Notes: a model not told the origin generated them from the sequence alone. A stretch of 36,037 bases of DNA from Ilumatobacteraceae bacterium (GCA_025463265.1 JAOBWH010000124.1:1-36037), one strand, 5' to 3'. Shown: positions 21,836-30,116, counted from the stretch's first letter. Numbers and translations: made by a program.

Positions 21836-24097
21836 TCAGGGGATCGCAGGGGCGCGGGCGGTGGACCGGCGCGGTTCGGTGCCGGGGAGGCGGATCTTGG
21901 TGGCCTTGGCCAGGTAGAGCTGGGCGTCGGCGCGCTCGAGGGTGTCGATCAGCGCTTCGCCCGTCCGGCGGTGGGCGACACCGATCGACAGGGCGGCGTC
22001 GTGCTCGGCGAGCATCGGCCCGACGGATCGCTGGACCGCCCGCTCCACCGCCCGGGCGGCGTGGGGCGCGGCGTGCACGCCGTGGAGGATGATCGCGAAC
22101 TCGTCGCCGCCGATCCGGAAGACGGCGTCGGGGTCGTCGAGGACGTGGCGGAGCTCTGCGCTCGTGGCTCGCAGCACCTGGTCGCCGAGCAGGTGGCCGC
22201 CGTTGTCGTTCACCTGCTTGAAGTCGTCGATGTCGAGGACGAGCAGCGCGACGTGGTCCTGGAGGCCCAGGTCTCGGAGCCGCTCGTGGAACGAGGAGTG
22301 GTTGCCGATCCCGGTGAGGGCGTCGCGCCGAGCTTGGCGGCGGAGCTCCTCGACGGTGGCCGCCGTCTCCAGGCAGCTGCCGGCCAGCACCGCCAGCAGC
22401 TCCAGCGGCTCCACCTGCTCGGGTCCGAGCGGCACCGGATCGGAATCGGTCAGCAGCAGCAGGCCGGTGCGGCGGCCGCGTGCGGTGATGGGGAGCGCGA
22501 CCAGCGAACGGGCCCCGACGTCGCGGAGGGTCGCGCTGGCCGTGACGCTCCGGCCCGTCGCCTCGCCGGCCGTGTAGCAGGAGGTCAGCGGCTCGAGGAC
22601 GCTCGCGAGGTGCACCAGCTCGGCACCCGTCATGGCGTCGAGCGCCCCGGCGAGGGGACCGGCGCTGTGGCGGCGCTGCCCGTCGGACCACTCGTCCTCC
22701 AGGACCAGCATCGCCGAGCCCATCGAGCTCAGCTCCTGCGCGGCGCCGAGCACGGCGTCGATGGTCCGCCCGGTGTCCTCCACCGCGGCGAGCGAGGCGG
22801 CGGTCCGGGCGAGTCTGCGCAGCGGGACCCGCGACAGCTCGGGCTGGAGATCGCCGAGGCGGTCGCCGAGCAGGACGGCGCACTCCCGGACCTGCTCGCG
22901 GACGACGGCGCTGAGCGGGACGAGCGACTCGACGTTGAGCGCGCCCTGCGTCACCCCGTCGGTGATCAGGGGCACACAGAGCTCCGACACGACGCCGGGG
23001 ATCGCCTCGAGGTAGTCGGGCGCGGCACGGATGTCGTCGAGGTACTGCTCCTCCCCGGTCCGGTAGGTGAGGCCGGTGATGCCCGCGGTCGGCATCATGC
23101 CGTCGAGCACCTGCCACAGGCCTCGCTGCGCCTGGCACCGCAGCCGACCGCCCACCTCGAGGTACACCGACGGCATCAGACCGCCCTGGCGGAACAGGTG
23201 GGCCGCCACCGCCTCGCAGGCACCTCGGCGGCTGCGGGCGCTGTCGAGGCGCGCCGCCAACCGGTCGAGGCTGGGCTGCCCGGCGACGCGCTGACCGGGG
23301 TGGTGGGGCTTGACCCACGGCGGGCCCGGACGCCCCAGGAGGAACCCCTGGGCGAGCCCCACGTCGGCGTCGCGCAGCCACGCCAGCTCCGCCCGGGACT
23401 CCACGCCTTCGGCGATGAGGTTGGCCCCGATCTCCGACGCGAACCCGGCGAGCGCGGCGACCAGCGCCTGGCGGTGCCGGTCCTTGTGGATGTCGATGAT
23501 GAGGGAGCGGTCGATCTTGACGAACTCCGGCAGCAGCTGCACCACCTGCTGCAGGCTCGAGTAGCCGGCACCGGCGTCGTCGATCGCCAGGCGGGCCCCG
23601 GTCCGCAGCCAGGGCTCGCACGAGGCGCGCAGCGCGACGATGTCATCGATCTCCTCGCGCTCGGTCAGCTCCAGCACCAGGCGGTGGGGCAGCTTGTCCC
23701 GCAGGCGCACGGAGTCCGGGTGGGCCAGCAGCGCCGGGCTGACGTTGACGAAGAGCAGCGCGTCGTCGGGCGGTGCGCCGTGCTTGGCGACGGCCCGCAG
23801 GCAGGCCCGCTCGAGCTCGACGCGCCGATCGAGCTGCGATGCCAGCCCGAACCAGTCCGACGGCTGGGCCCGCTCGGGCTTCACGGAGCGGCACAGGGCC
23901 TCGTAGCCGATGATCTCGGCATCGGCGATGCGCACGATGGGCTGGAACACCGCCCGGAGCCCACCGGGCGCGACGAGCCGGTCCAACAGCGCGTCGGCCT
24001 CCGCATCCCTCCTGGATGGGCGTTGCCGCCGCGTGCGATCCATACCCGGGAGTGGTCGGCCCCGCGGGGGCCCTGGTGAGGCCGCCGAGGTGAACAT
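21836..24097 (-). CDS. EAL-GAF-GAF-GGDEF bifunctional c-di-GMP protein
   Basis: A 753-residue soluble protein with the phosphodiesterase domain first. The EAL domain (about 35-275) keeps the catalytic set: YEAL (66-68), FVNVSP, LELTE, IDDAGAGYSS, VKIDRSL, IAEGVES and QGFLLG. Two GAF-like sensor regions follow (about 280-435 and 445-600). The GGDEF domain (about 605-740) has DALTGIGN and an intact GGDEF loop (near 663-667), but the I-site position reads DDPD, so feedback inhibition is probably lost. Both activities may be present, selected by GAF ligands. The start is ATG 24097; ATG 24043 is also possible. The order EAL before GGDEF is the reverse of the common one. Confidence 0.88.
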   Translation of the reverse strand: MFTSAASPGPPRGRPLPGMDRTRRQRPSRRDAEADALLDRLVAPGGLRAVFQPIVRIADAEIIGYEALCRSVKPERAQPSDWFGLASQLDRRVELERACLRAVAKHGAPPDDALLFVNVSPALLAHPDSVRLRDKLPHRLVLELTEREEIDDIVALRASCEPWLRTGARLAIDDAGAGYSSLQQVVQLLPEFVKIDRSLIIDIHKDRHRQALVAALAGFASEIGANLIAEGVESRAELAWLRDADVGLAQGFLLGRPGPPWVKPHHPGQRVAGQPSLDRLAARLDSARSRRGACEAVAAHLFRQGGLMPSVYLEVGGRLRCQAQRGLWQVLDGMMPTAGITGLTYRTGEEQYLDDIRAAPDYLEAIPGVVSELCVPLITDGVTQGALNVESLVPLSAVVREQVRECAVLLGDRLGDLQPELSRVPLRRLARTAASLAAVEDTGRTIDAVLGAAQELSSMGSAMLVLEDEWSDGQRRHSAGPLAGALDAMTGAELVHLASVLEPLTSCYTAGEATGRSVTASATLRDVGARSLVALPITARGRRTGLLLLTDSDPVPLGPEQVEPLELLAVLAGSCLETAATVEELRRQARRDALTGIGNHSSFHERLRDLGLQDHVALLVLDIDDFKQVNDNGGHLLGDQVLRATSAELRHVLDDPDAVFRIGGDEFAIILHGVHAAPHAARAVERAVQRSVGPMLAEHDAALSIGVAHRRTGEALIDTLERADAQLYLAKATKIRLPGTEPRRSTARAPAIP

Positions 24098-24108
24098 CTG
24101 CTGTGGCG

Positions 24109-24142
24109 AACCTGACGCCGGGTGCCAGCCAGGTGTCAGGTT
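24109..24142. terminator. Hairpin between GNAT and EAL-GGDEF genes
   Basis: AACCTGACGCC (24109-24119) pairs with GGTGTCAGGTT (24132-24142), 11 bp with one G-T wobble and a 12-nt loop. It lies downstream of the GNAT stop and just upstream of the next start on the same strand, so it may terminate the former or structure the leader of the latter. Confidence 0.5.
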
Positions 24143-24160
24143 CCGCTGGGCCTCAGGGGG

Positions 24161-24649
24161 TCACGGCCCCTTGGCGAGGAGCTGGACGACCTTGGCCCCG
24201 CCGTCGTGGGCCAGGGTGCCGACCGGGTCGAAGCCGCGCGACCGGTGGAAGGCGAGGGAGGGCTCGTTGGGCGGCTCGATGTTGACCTCGAGCAGCAGCG
24301 GGACGCCCCGCTCGGCGGCGTGCGCCTCCACGGCGTCGTAGATCGCGGTGCCGACGCCGCGCCGGCGGGCGCCCTCGGCGATCGCCACCCGGTCGAGGTA
24401 GGCGAACGCGTCGTAGTGCTCGGAGAACCAGGCGTAGTTGCGGCTCGCGTAGGCGGTGCCGGGATCGAGCACGATCACGAACCCGGCCAGGGCACCGTCG
24501 ACCTCGGCCCCCAGCGCGAGCGCAGCGGCCTCCAGGAACCAGCGGTACTCGCCTTCGTCCATGGGGGCGAGGTGGTGGACGCTCGCCTCGTTGATGGCCA
24601 GCACGGTGGTGGCATCGTCGGCGGTGAGCGGGCGGAGCACGACGGTCAT
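24161..24649 (-). CDS. GNAT family N-acetyltransferase
   Basis: A 162-residue GNAT. The typical order is visible: RPLTADDATTVLAINEASV helix, a GFVIVLDPG beta-hairpin, LDRVAIAEGARRRGVGTAIYDAVEAHA (motif A, with the R-x-x-G-x-G acetyl-CoA loop as RRRGVG) and LLLEVNIEPPNEPSLAFHRSRGFDPVG (motif B). Acetyl acceptor unknown. ATG at 24649 with GACCAT six bases upstream. It is 29 nt from the end of the AhpD-like gene on the same strand, so the two may be co-transcribed. Confidence 0.87.
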   Translation of the reverse strand: MTVVLRPLTADDATTVLAINEASVHHLAPMDEGEYRWFLEAAALALGAEVDGALAGFVIVLDPGTAYASRNYAWFSEHYDAFAYLDRVAIAEGARRRGVGTAIYDAVEAHAAERGVPLLLEVNIEPPNEPSLAFHRSRGFDPVGTLAHDGGAKVVQLLAKGP

Positions 24650-24678
24650 GGCGTCATGGTCGCACCGTCCGCAGCGGG

Positions 24679-25230
24679 TCAGCCAGCGGGCGGGACGCTG
24701 CCGACGTAGCCGTGGTCGACGATCATCTGGGCCGTCTCCAAGTAGTCCTCGCGCGCCGGCGGGGCCCAGGTGGCGAGGCCGTCGACGTAGCGGTTGAACA
24801 TGCAGAAGGCGGCGGCGATCAGCACGGTGTCGTGGATCTCCACGTCGGTGGCGCCTTCGGCCCGGGCGGTCGCGATGTCGGCGTCGGTCACGGTGCGGCC
24901 GTCCACCCGCACCTTGGCGGCCACCGCCAGCAGGGCGCGGAGCTTGGGGCTGATGGGTGCGGCGGCAGGATCGGCCAGCACGGCATCGACGGTGTCCCAG
25001 CCGCCCTCGATCTGCAGGGCGGAGAACGCGGCATGGGAGTTCGTGCAGAACTGGCACTCGTTGCCGTTCGACACGGACGCGGCGATCAGCTCCCGTTCAC
25101 CTCGCCCCAGGGTGCTGTCGCCGCGCAGCAGCTGCTCGGCGAGCGCGTTGAGCACCACGCCGGTCTCCGGCCGGAACGCCATCGGGCCGGTGATGCCGGG
25201 CAGGCCTTCGGGAAGTGCGATGTGGGCCAT
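24679..25230 (-). CDS. Carboxymuconolactone decarboxylase family protein (AhpD-like)
   Basis: A 183-residue all-helical AhpD-like protein. The redox motif NECQFCTNSHAAF supplies CxxC and the downstream His, preceded by the family Glu in ERELIAASVSN. These proteins act as thiol peroxidase-reductase partners or as small peroxidases. The length suggests the single-domain peroxidase-related group rather than a true decarboxylase. ATG at 25230 with GGAGGGG upstream, a strong ribosome site. Likely first gene of a two-gene unit with the GNAT; it diverges from the SRPBCC gene. Confidence 0.87.
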   Translation of the reverse strand: MAHIALPEGLPGITGPMAFRPETGVVLNALAEQLLRGDSTLGRGERELIAASVSNGNECQFCTNSHAAFSALQIEGGWDTVDAVLADPAAAPISPKLRALLAVAAKVRVDGRTVTDADIATARAEGATDVEIHDTVLIAAAFCMFNRYVDGLATWAPPAREDYLETAQMIVDHGYVGSVPPAG

Positions 25231-25378
25231 GGTCCCCTCCACGTCGTGTCGTGTGCGACCGCCCGATGATGGTGCAATCCGTCGGCCGGTGCTGCGCCTC
25301 CCGCGCTCGAGGGCGTCCGTGCTCGGCCAGGCACCCCACCGAGGGGCCACCGGCAGCGCACGCTCGTCGAGGTGGCGG

Positions 25379-25384
25379 TACGGT
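25379..25384 (+). promoter_or_regulatory. -10 box of a probable leaderless transcript (SRPBCC gene)
   Basis: TACGGT, six bases, then ATG at 25391. Confidence 0.45.
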
Positions 25385-25390
25385 CCGCCG

Positions 25391-25867
25391 ATGACCGATG
25401 TGCCTGCTCCGGATCCTGCTGACGCCGTCTCGCTGCGGATCGAGGCCTCGCCCGACGCCCTCTACGACCTGATCAGCGATCCGGCGAGGATGGGTGAGCT
25501 CAGCCCGGAGTGCACCGGGGGCCACTGGCTCGACGGCGCCACCGGCCCCGCGGTCGGGGCACGGTTCAAGGGGACCAACAAGCGCGGCTTCGTCCGGTGG
25601 TCGACGAAGAGCACCGTCGTCGCCGCCGATCCGGGCCGGGAGTTCGCGTTCGAGGTCGGCGACAGCGGGACCCGCTGGCGCTACACGTTCGAGCCCGACG
25701 GGTCCGGCACGGTGGTGACCGAGTCGCGCGTCGCGTCCAAGCCGTATCCGTTCATCGCCCGGGCGTTCACCACGGTGGCGCTGGGGGGCGTGGCCCGCCA
25801 CACCGAGGAGCTGCGGGCCGGCATGGCCGCCACCCTGGAACGGTTGAAGGCGCTGGCCGAAGCCTGA
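25391..25867 (+). CDS. SRPBCC family protein
   Basis: A 158-residue single-domain SRPBCC (polyketide cyclase/dehydrase-like) protein: SLRIEASPDALYDLISDPARMGELSPE opening, central GARFKGTNKRGF strand, then WRYTFEPDGSGTVVTESR and a long C-terminal helix (HTEELRAGMAATLERLKALAEA). It should bind a hydrophobic small molecule in the cytosol; ligand unknown. Leaderless-type start at 25391, and a GC-rich hairpin lies just after its stop. Confidence 0.85.
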   Translation: MTDVPAPDPADAVSLRIEASPDALYDLISDPARMGELSPECTGGHWLDGATGPAVGARFKGTNKRGFVRWSTKSTVVAADPGREFAFEVGDSGTRWRYTFEPDGSGTVVTESRVASKPYPFIARAFTTVALGGVARHTEELRAGMAATLERLKALAEA

Positions 25868-25875
25868 CCGCCTCC

Positions 25876-25894
25876 CCCGGCCGGGTGAGCCGGG
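25876..25894 (+). terminator. Possible terminator after the SRPBCC gene
   Basis: CCCGGC (25876-25881) and GCCGGG (25889-25894) form a 6-bp stem with a 7-nt loop a few bases after the stop codon. No T-tract. Confidence 0.35.
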
Positions 25895-25944
25895 CGGACG
25901 GCCCCGTGATCGGTCAACTTCTCGCATCGGCGGTGCAAACACCC

Positions 25945-25966
25945 CTAGCCTGGGTCCTCGGGCTAG
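25945..25966 (+). promoter_or_regulatory. Inverted repeat upstream of the His-rich membrane protein gene
   Basis: CTAGCC (25945-25950) and GGCTAG (25961-25966) separated by 10 bp, just before the ribosome site AGGGGAA. Candidate operator or leader hairpin. Confidence 0.4.
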
Positions 25967-25982
25967 CAACAGGGGAACGGCC

Positions 25983-27659
25983 GTGAGCGAGACACTCGTC
26001 GATCAGGATCACGACGCGCCGTTGCCGGCGCCCGGGCGAGCACCGGCCGAGCCGCACCTGGGCTGGGCCCTCGCCGGCCTCTCTGCCGGCGCCGGCGTCA
26101 TCCACATCGCCATGACGCCGATCCACGCCGGCGCAGCCTGGCAGGAGGCCCTCGGGTTCGCCGCCAGTGGCTGGTTCCAGCTCGTCACCGCCGGCGCCGT
26201 GCTCGCCAACCGGGCCGGCAAGCGCTTCTACCAGCTGGTGGCGCTGGCGAACCTGGCCTTCCTCGGGGCCTGGATCTACAGCCGGACCATCGGGCTGCCG
26301 TTCGGGGAGAACCCCAACGTCGCCGAGTCCATCGGTGCCATCGACGCCGTCTGCGCCGCGCTCGAGGTCGGCGTCGTCCTCATCGCCTTCCGGCTGATCA
26401 TGTCGCCCGAGCGCCGCTCGGTCGGCCGCCTCGCCCCGGCGATGTGCGCCGTGGCCGCCCTGGGCCTCGCCACCGTCGTCATCACGTCGCCCGATGCCGC
26501 GAACCACAGCCACAACGGCGCCGCCGCCGAGCCCACCGGCATCGACGCGCTGCGCATCGCGGTCGACAAGGACCGCTGCGACCGATCGTTCAACATCCCC
26601 GGCTACTACAAGGAAGCCAAGTACCTCGGGGTCGACACCCGCTGGGGCGACAACCCGCCGGCGGTCGCCGGCGCCCCGGCCGCCTCCGCCGACGGCCACA
26701 CCCACGGCGCCGCCGCCGCCACGACGGCGAGCAGCACCACCACCACCGAGCCCGACCCGTTCGAAGGCCGGGGCTCGCCGGGTCTCGACAAGCTCGTGTC
26801 CGACACCGGCCTGGCCGCCACCAGCGAAGGCGCCGCGGCCGTGCTCATCACCTCGCTCAGCAAGGCCACCCAGGAGGACTACGACGCCTGGCTGTGGTGG
26901 CTCCGCAGCTCGGGCTCGCTCAGCCACGAGCACGCCTCCACCTCGGCAGCCGGCGACGGCAGCGGTCACGGCGGCCACGTCGGCCCGCAGCCCTGGGTCG
27001 CCATGACCGACCAGAAGCTGTGCGACAAGACCGAGGCCGAGCTCCAGCTCGCCCGCCAGACCGCCATGGCGTACCCGACGGCGCGGGACGCCAAGGACGC
27101 CGGCTACCGCCTCGTCACCGGCTACGTCCCGGGCATCGCGGCGCACTGGATCAAGGGCGAGCTCATCGACGACACGTTCGAGATCGACAAGCCCGAGATG
27201 ATCCTCTACGACGGCGACGGTCTCGACGCCCACGTCGTGGGGCTGAGCTACTACCAGTGGCACGCAGGAGACAACAAGCCCACCCAGGGCTTCACCGGCG
27301 ACAACGACCACGCCCACCGCCACATCGGCCTGTGCTCCAGCAAGACCACCGGCCAGATCATCGGCGACAGCACCACCAGCGAAGCCGACTGCGTGGCCCG
27401 CGGCGGCTCCAAGGCCGACGGCTCGATGGGCTGGATGAGCCACGCCTGGGTGGTCGAGGGCTGCGAGAGCCCGTGGGGCGTGTTCAGCGCCGCCAGCCCG
27501 GTCCTCGACGACGACCTCGGCAAGGTGTCGGGCACCGACGGCGGCCACTGCGCCGGGTCCGGCGTCCGCGACCGCTACGACATGGACGACGCCCCGAAGG
27601 CCACGCCCGAGCCCGACGGCGACGCCACCAAGACCACCGGCGGAACAGCCGGCAACTGA
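25983..27659 (+). CDS. Multi-pass membrane protein with His-rich linker and unnamed extracytoplasmic domain
   Basis: A 558-residue protein. Residues 1-170 hold five hydrophobic segments (about 27-49, 57-76, 82-103, 118-138, 148-167) of a type seen in other actinobacterial membrane proteins. A low-complexity region follows with histidine clusters (NHSHNG, DGHTHG, SHEHAS, GHGGHVG). Residues about 360-510 form a conserved-looking domain I cannot name: AYPTARDAKDAGYR, AHWIKGE, YDGDGLDAHV, GLSYYQWH, GDNDHAHRHIGLC, CVARGGS and MSHAWVVEGCESPWGVFS. The grouped His, Asp and Cys suggest metal binding, perhaps copper or zinc (inference). GTG start with AGGGGAA upstream. It is a single gene. Confidence 0.75.
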   Translation: MSETLVDQDHDAPLPAPGRAPAEPHLGWALAGLSAGAGVIHIAMTPIHAGAAWQEALGFAASGWFQLVTAGAVLANRAGKRFYQLVALANLAFLGAWIYSRTIGLPFGENPNVAESIGAIDAVCAALEVGVVLIAFRLIMSPERRSVGRLAPAMCAVAALGLATVVITSPDAANHSHNGAAAEPTGIDALRIAVDKDRCDRSFNIPGYYKEAKYLGVDTRWGDNPPAVAGAPAASADGHTHGAAAATTASSTTTTEPDPFEGRGSPGLDKLVSDTGLAATSEGAAAVLITSLSKATQEDYDAWLWWLRSSGSLSHEHASTSAAGDGSGHGGHVGPQPWVAMTDQKLCDKTEAELQLARQTAMAYPTARDAKDAGYRLVTGYVPGIAAHWIKGELIDDTFEIDKPEMILYDGDGLDAHVVGLSYYQWHAGDNKPTQGFTGDNDHAHRHIGLCSSKTTGQIIGDSTTSEADCVARGGSKADGSMGWMSHAWVVEGCESPWGVFSAASPVLDDDLGKVSGTDGGHCAGSGVRDRYDMDDAPKATPEPDGDATKTTGGTAGN

Positions 27660-27707
27660 CCCGAGCGCGCACCGTTCCGACCGGGGCGCCCTCGAAGGAC
27701 CGCATCG

Positions 27708-27756
27708 GTTCTTGTTCCGGTTCGACTCCGCATCGGAGCCCGATCGGAACGAGAAC
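27708..27756. repeat. Palindromic repeat unit 1
   Basis: A 49-nt imperfect hairpin: 27708-27730 pairs with 27734-27756 around loop CAT, with two mismatches and a few G-T pairs. Its right arm contains GATCGGAACGAGAAC (27742-27756), repeated in unit 2. It lies 49 nt past the stop of the His-rich gene and may also act as a terminator. Confidence 0.75.
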
Positions 27757-27767
27757 GGGACGGCGGC

Positions 27768-27818
27768 GATTCCTGTTCCGATCCGGCTGCCCTGGGGAGC
27801 CAGATCGGAACGAGAACC
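27768..27818. repeat. Palindromic repeat unit 2
   Basis: A second hairpin of similar sequence: 27768-27788 pairs with 27798-27818, with three mismatches, closing on a GC-rich loop. GATCGGAACGAGAAC recurs at 27803-27817, 61 bp after unit 1. Together they look like a pair of REP-like units. The rest of the gap (27819-27978) holds no gene, only the short tandem repeat at 27942. Confidence 0.7.
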
Positions 27819-27941
27819 GTCACGGCATCGTGCGGGTCAGCGGGTGCCGAAGGTGCAGTGCCACCTGCTCGCGTCGGCTCGGTCGAGCGTCCCGAACGGC
27901 ATCACCTCAGGAGCGGCTGGCATCAGCGAACGGTACCGGCC

Positions 27942-27971
27942 GCACCCCGGCTGCACCCCGGCTGCACCCGG
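27942..27971. repeat. Tandem 11-bp repeat, about 2.7 copies
   Basis: The unit GCACCCCGGCT occurs at 27942 and 27953, with a diverged third copy from 27964, just after the ung stop codon on the minus strand. Confidence 0.65.
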
Positions 27972-27978
27972 GGACCCG

Positions 27979-28650
27979 CTACCGGTCGGGGATCCGCCAG
28001 TCGATCGGCGTCCGGTCGGCGGCCGCGAGGGCGTCGTTGGTCTTGGAGAACGGACGGCTGCCGAAGAACCCGTTGCGAGCCGACAGGGGCGAGGGGTGGG
28101 CGGACTCGACCACGACGTGGCGGTCCCGGTCGATCAGCTCCTTCTTCCGGCGGGCGGCGGCCCCCCAGAGGATGAACACGACCCGGTCCTCCTTGGCGGC
28201 GACGGCCCGGATGACCTCGTCGGTGAACGTCTCCCACCCGTGCTTCTGGTGCGACGCCGCCTGGTGGGCCCGCACCGTGAGGGTGGTGTTGAGCAGCAGC
28301 ACGCCCTGGTCCGCCCAGGCGTCGAGGCAGCCGTGGTTCGGCGCCGGGATGCCCAGGTCGGCCTCGAGCTCCTGGTAGATGTTCCGCAGCGACGGGGGGA
28401 GCGCCACCCCCGGGCGGACCGAGAAGCACAGGCCGTGGGCCTGACCGGGCCCGTGGTACGGGTCCTGGCCGAGGATCACCGCCTTCACGTCCTGATACCG
28501 GGTCTGGTGGAGGGCGGCGAACACCTGGTCGTGGGGCGGGTACACGGTGTGGTGCTGGCGCTCATCGGCCACGAACGACTGGAGCGCCGGCCAGTAGGGC
28601 TTGGAGAACTCCGCCCGCAGGATCGGGTTCCAGTCCGTCTGCTGCGCCAC
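27979..28650 (-). CDS. ung: Uracil-DNA glycosylase (family 1)
   Basis: A 223-residue enzyme that removes uracil from DNA to start base-excision repair. All family-1 motifs are present: the water-activating loop GQDPYHGPGQAHG with catalytic Asp63 (Asp64 in E. coli), GLCFSV, LLLNTTLTV, and the minor-groove loop HPSPLSA; FFGSRPFSKTN completes it. The GTG at 28650 matches the usual N-terminus (AQQTDWNPIL...PYWPALQSFV) and has TAGGTT seven nt upstream; a GTG at 28674 is in frame but less likely. It diverges from the histidine kinase gene. Confidence 0.95.
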   Translation of the reverse strand: MAQQTDWNPILRAEFSKPYWPALQSFVADERQHHTVYPPHDQVFAALHQTRYQDVKAVILGQDPYHGPGQAHGLCFSVRPGVALPPSLRNIYQELEADLGIPAPNHGCLDAWADQGVLLLNTTLTVRAHQAASHQKHGWETFTDEVIRAVAAKEDRVVFILWGAAARRKKELIDRDRHVVVESAHPSPLSARNGFFGSRPFSKTNDALAAADRTPIDWRIPDR

Positions 28651-28657
28651 GGCCGGA

Positions 28658-28663
28658 AACCTA
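28658..28663 (-). promoter_or_regulatory. -10 box of a probable leaderless ung transcript
   Basis: TAGGTT on the minus strand, seven bases before the GTG at 28650. Confidence 0.45.
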
Positions 28664-28736
28664 CCGGCACCCACCAGCCGCCTGGGGGAAGCCCAGGTGA
28701 CCCTCGCCGGGCCGTCCGACCTGCCACAGTCGGGGG

Positions 28737-30116
28737 GTGCGAGGAGGTGGAGGAGCTGCGCTGGTCTGGCGGCCGCCCCTGCGCACGCGCGCCATGCTCG
28801 CCTTCGGCGGCCTGGCCGCGATCGTGTCGACGCTGCTCGCGATCGTCTGCTTCGAGGTCACCCGGTCGACCCTGATCCAGCAGCGCGAGCGCCTGGCGGA
28901 GCGCCAGACCTACGTGAACGCCCGGTCGGTCGACAACGCCCTGACCCGAGATCCGGCGAACCCGTCCAAGGCGCTGGCCGACGCGCAGACGAGCCGTCAG
29001 GGGTTCGCGCTCGTGCGGATCAACGGCACGTGGTACTCGAGCTCGGTCACCGGTGACCGCAGCGATGTGCCGGGCTCGCTCATCACGGTCATCGACTCGG
29101 GTGCGGCGGCCCGCCAGCGCGTCCACCTCGACTCGGGCCCCGCGGTCGCCGTCGGCGTGCCCCTGGCGCAGACCGCGGTCGGCACCGCCTACGTGGAGCT
29201 GGTCCCGATGACCGAGGTCTCCGACGCGGTGAACCGGATCCGCCAGGGGCTGATCCTCGCCGCGGTGGCCACCACCCTCGCGGGGGTGCTCGCCGGCCGC
29301 TGGGCCAGCGCCCGGATCCTGCGGCCGGTGAGCCGCACCGCGGAGGCGGCGAACCTCATCAGCGAAGGGGCGCTCGACCGACGCCTCGAGAGCGACGGCG
29401 ACGCGGACCTCGAGCCGCTCGTGCAGTCGTTCAACAACATGGTCGACGGCCTCCAGAGCCGCATCGAGCGCGAGGCGCGGTTCGCGTCCGACGTCAGCCA
29501 CGAGCTGCGCACCCCGCTCGCCGCCATGCTCTCGGCCCTCTCGGTGGCCCGCAGGCGGGTGAAGGAGCCGGCCGGCACCGAGGCGCTCGACCACCTCCGG
29601 CGCGAGGTGGACCGCTTCACGACCCTGATCACCGATCTCCTCGAGATCTCCCGGGTCGAGGCCGGGGTCGCCGAGCTGGTGCTCGAGGAGGTCGAGCCCC
29701 GCGCCTACGTGACCGACGTGCTGGGCTCGATGGGTCGTGAGGAGGTGCCGGTCGTGGTCGAGCACGATGCGCCCGGCACGGTCCGCCTCGACGCCCGCCG
29801 CATGAGCCAGGTCCTGGTGAACCTGGTGCAGAACGCGGACAACTACGCCGGCGGCGCCACCGAGGTGCGCATCGGCGGCGACAGCGGGCACCTGCGGCTG
29901 ATCGTCGACGATGCCGGCCCCGGCATCGCGCCGGACCAGCGCGAGCAGGTGTTCGAGCGGTTCGTGCGGGGCGAGGATCCGTCGGTCCCGGGAACCGGGC
30001 TGGGGCTGGCGCTCGTCAAGGAGCACGTGCGGCTCCACGAGGGAACGGTGGTCATCAAGCGGGCACCGGCGGGCGGGGCCCGCTTCGTGGTCACGATCCC
30101 GAGGACGCTGCGATGA
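28737..30116 (+). CDS. Sensor histidine kinase (MtrB-like)
   Basis: A 459-residue membrane kinase: TM1 at about 20-42, an extracytoplasmic region of about 115 residues, TM2 at about 163-185, HAMP (ARILRPVSRTAEAANLISEGALD), then the HisKA box ASDVSHELRTPLAAM with phospho-acceptor His255. The ATPase domain has NLVQNADNYAG (N box), DDAGPGI, FERFVRG and GTGLGLAL. No response regulator is adjacent. The next gene overlaps its stop by 4 nt and encodes a GerMN lipoprotein, matching the order mtrB-lpqB of the actinobacterial MtrAB system, so the pair may sense the envelope (inference). The GTG start has CACAGT six nt upstream, but an SD-like AGGAGG inside codons 2-5 leaves some doubt. Confidence 0.85.
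   Translation: MRGGGGAALVWRPPLRTRAMLAFGGLAAIVSTLLAIVCFEVTRSTLIQQRERLAERQTYVNARSVDNALTRDPANPSKALADAQTSRQGFALVRINGTWYSSSVTGDRSDVPGSLITVIDSGAAARQRVHLDSGPAVAVGVPLAQTAVGTAYVELVPMTEVSDAVNRIRQGLILAAVATTLAGVLAGRWASARILRPVSRTAEAANLISEGALDRRLESDGDADLEPLVQSFNNMVDGLQSRIEREARFASDVSHELRTPLAAMLSALSVARRRVKEPAGTEALDHLRREVDRFTTLITDLLEISRVEAGVAELVLEEVEPRAYVTDVLGSMGREEVPVVVEHDAPGTVRLDARRMSQVLVNLVQNADNYAGGATEVRIGGDSGHLRLIVDDAGPGIAPDQREQVFERFVRGEDPSVPGTGLGLALVKEHVRLHEGTVVIKRAPAGGARFVVTIPRTLR

Noticed and set aside
21470-24079. An 869-codon plus-strand frame over the esterase and EAL-GGDEF genes
   Set aside because: It spans two real minus-strand genes and their gap, and has no domain of its own.
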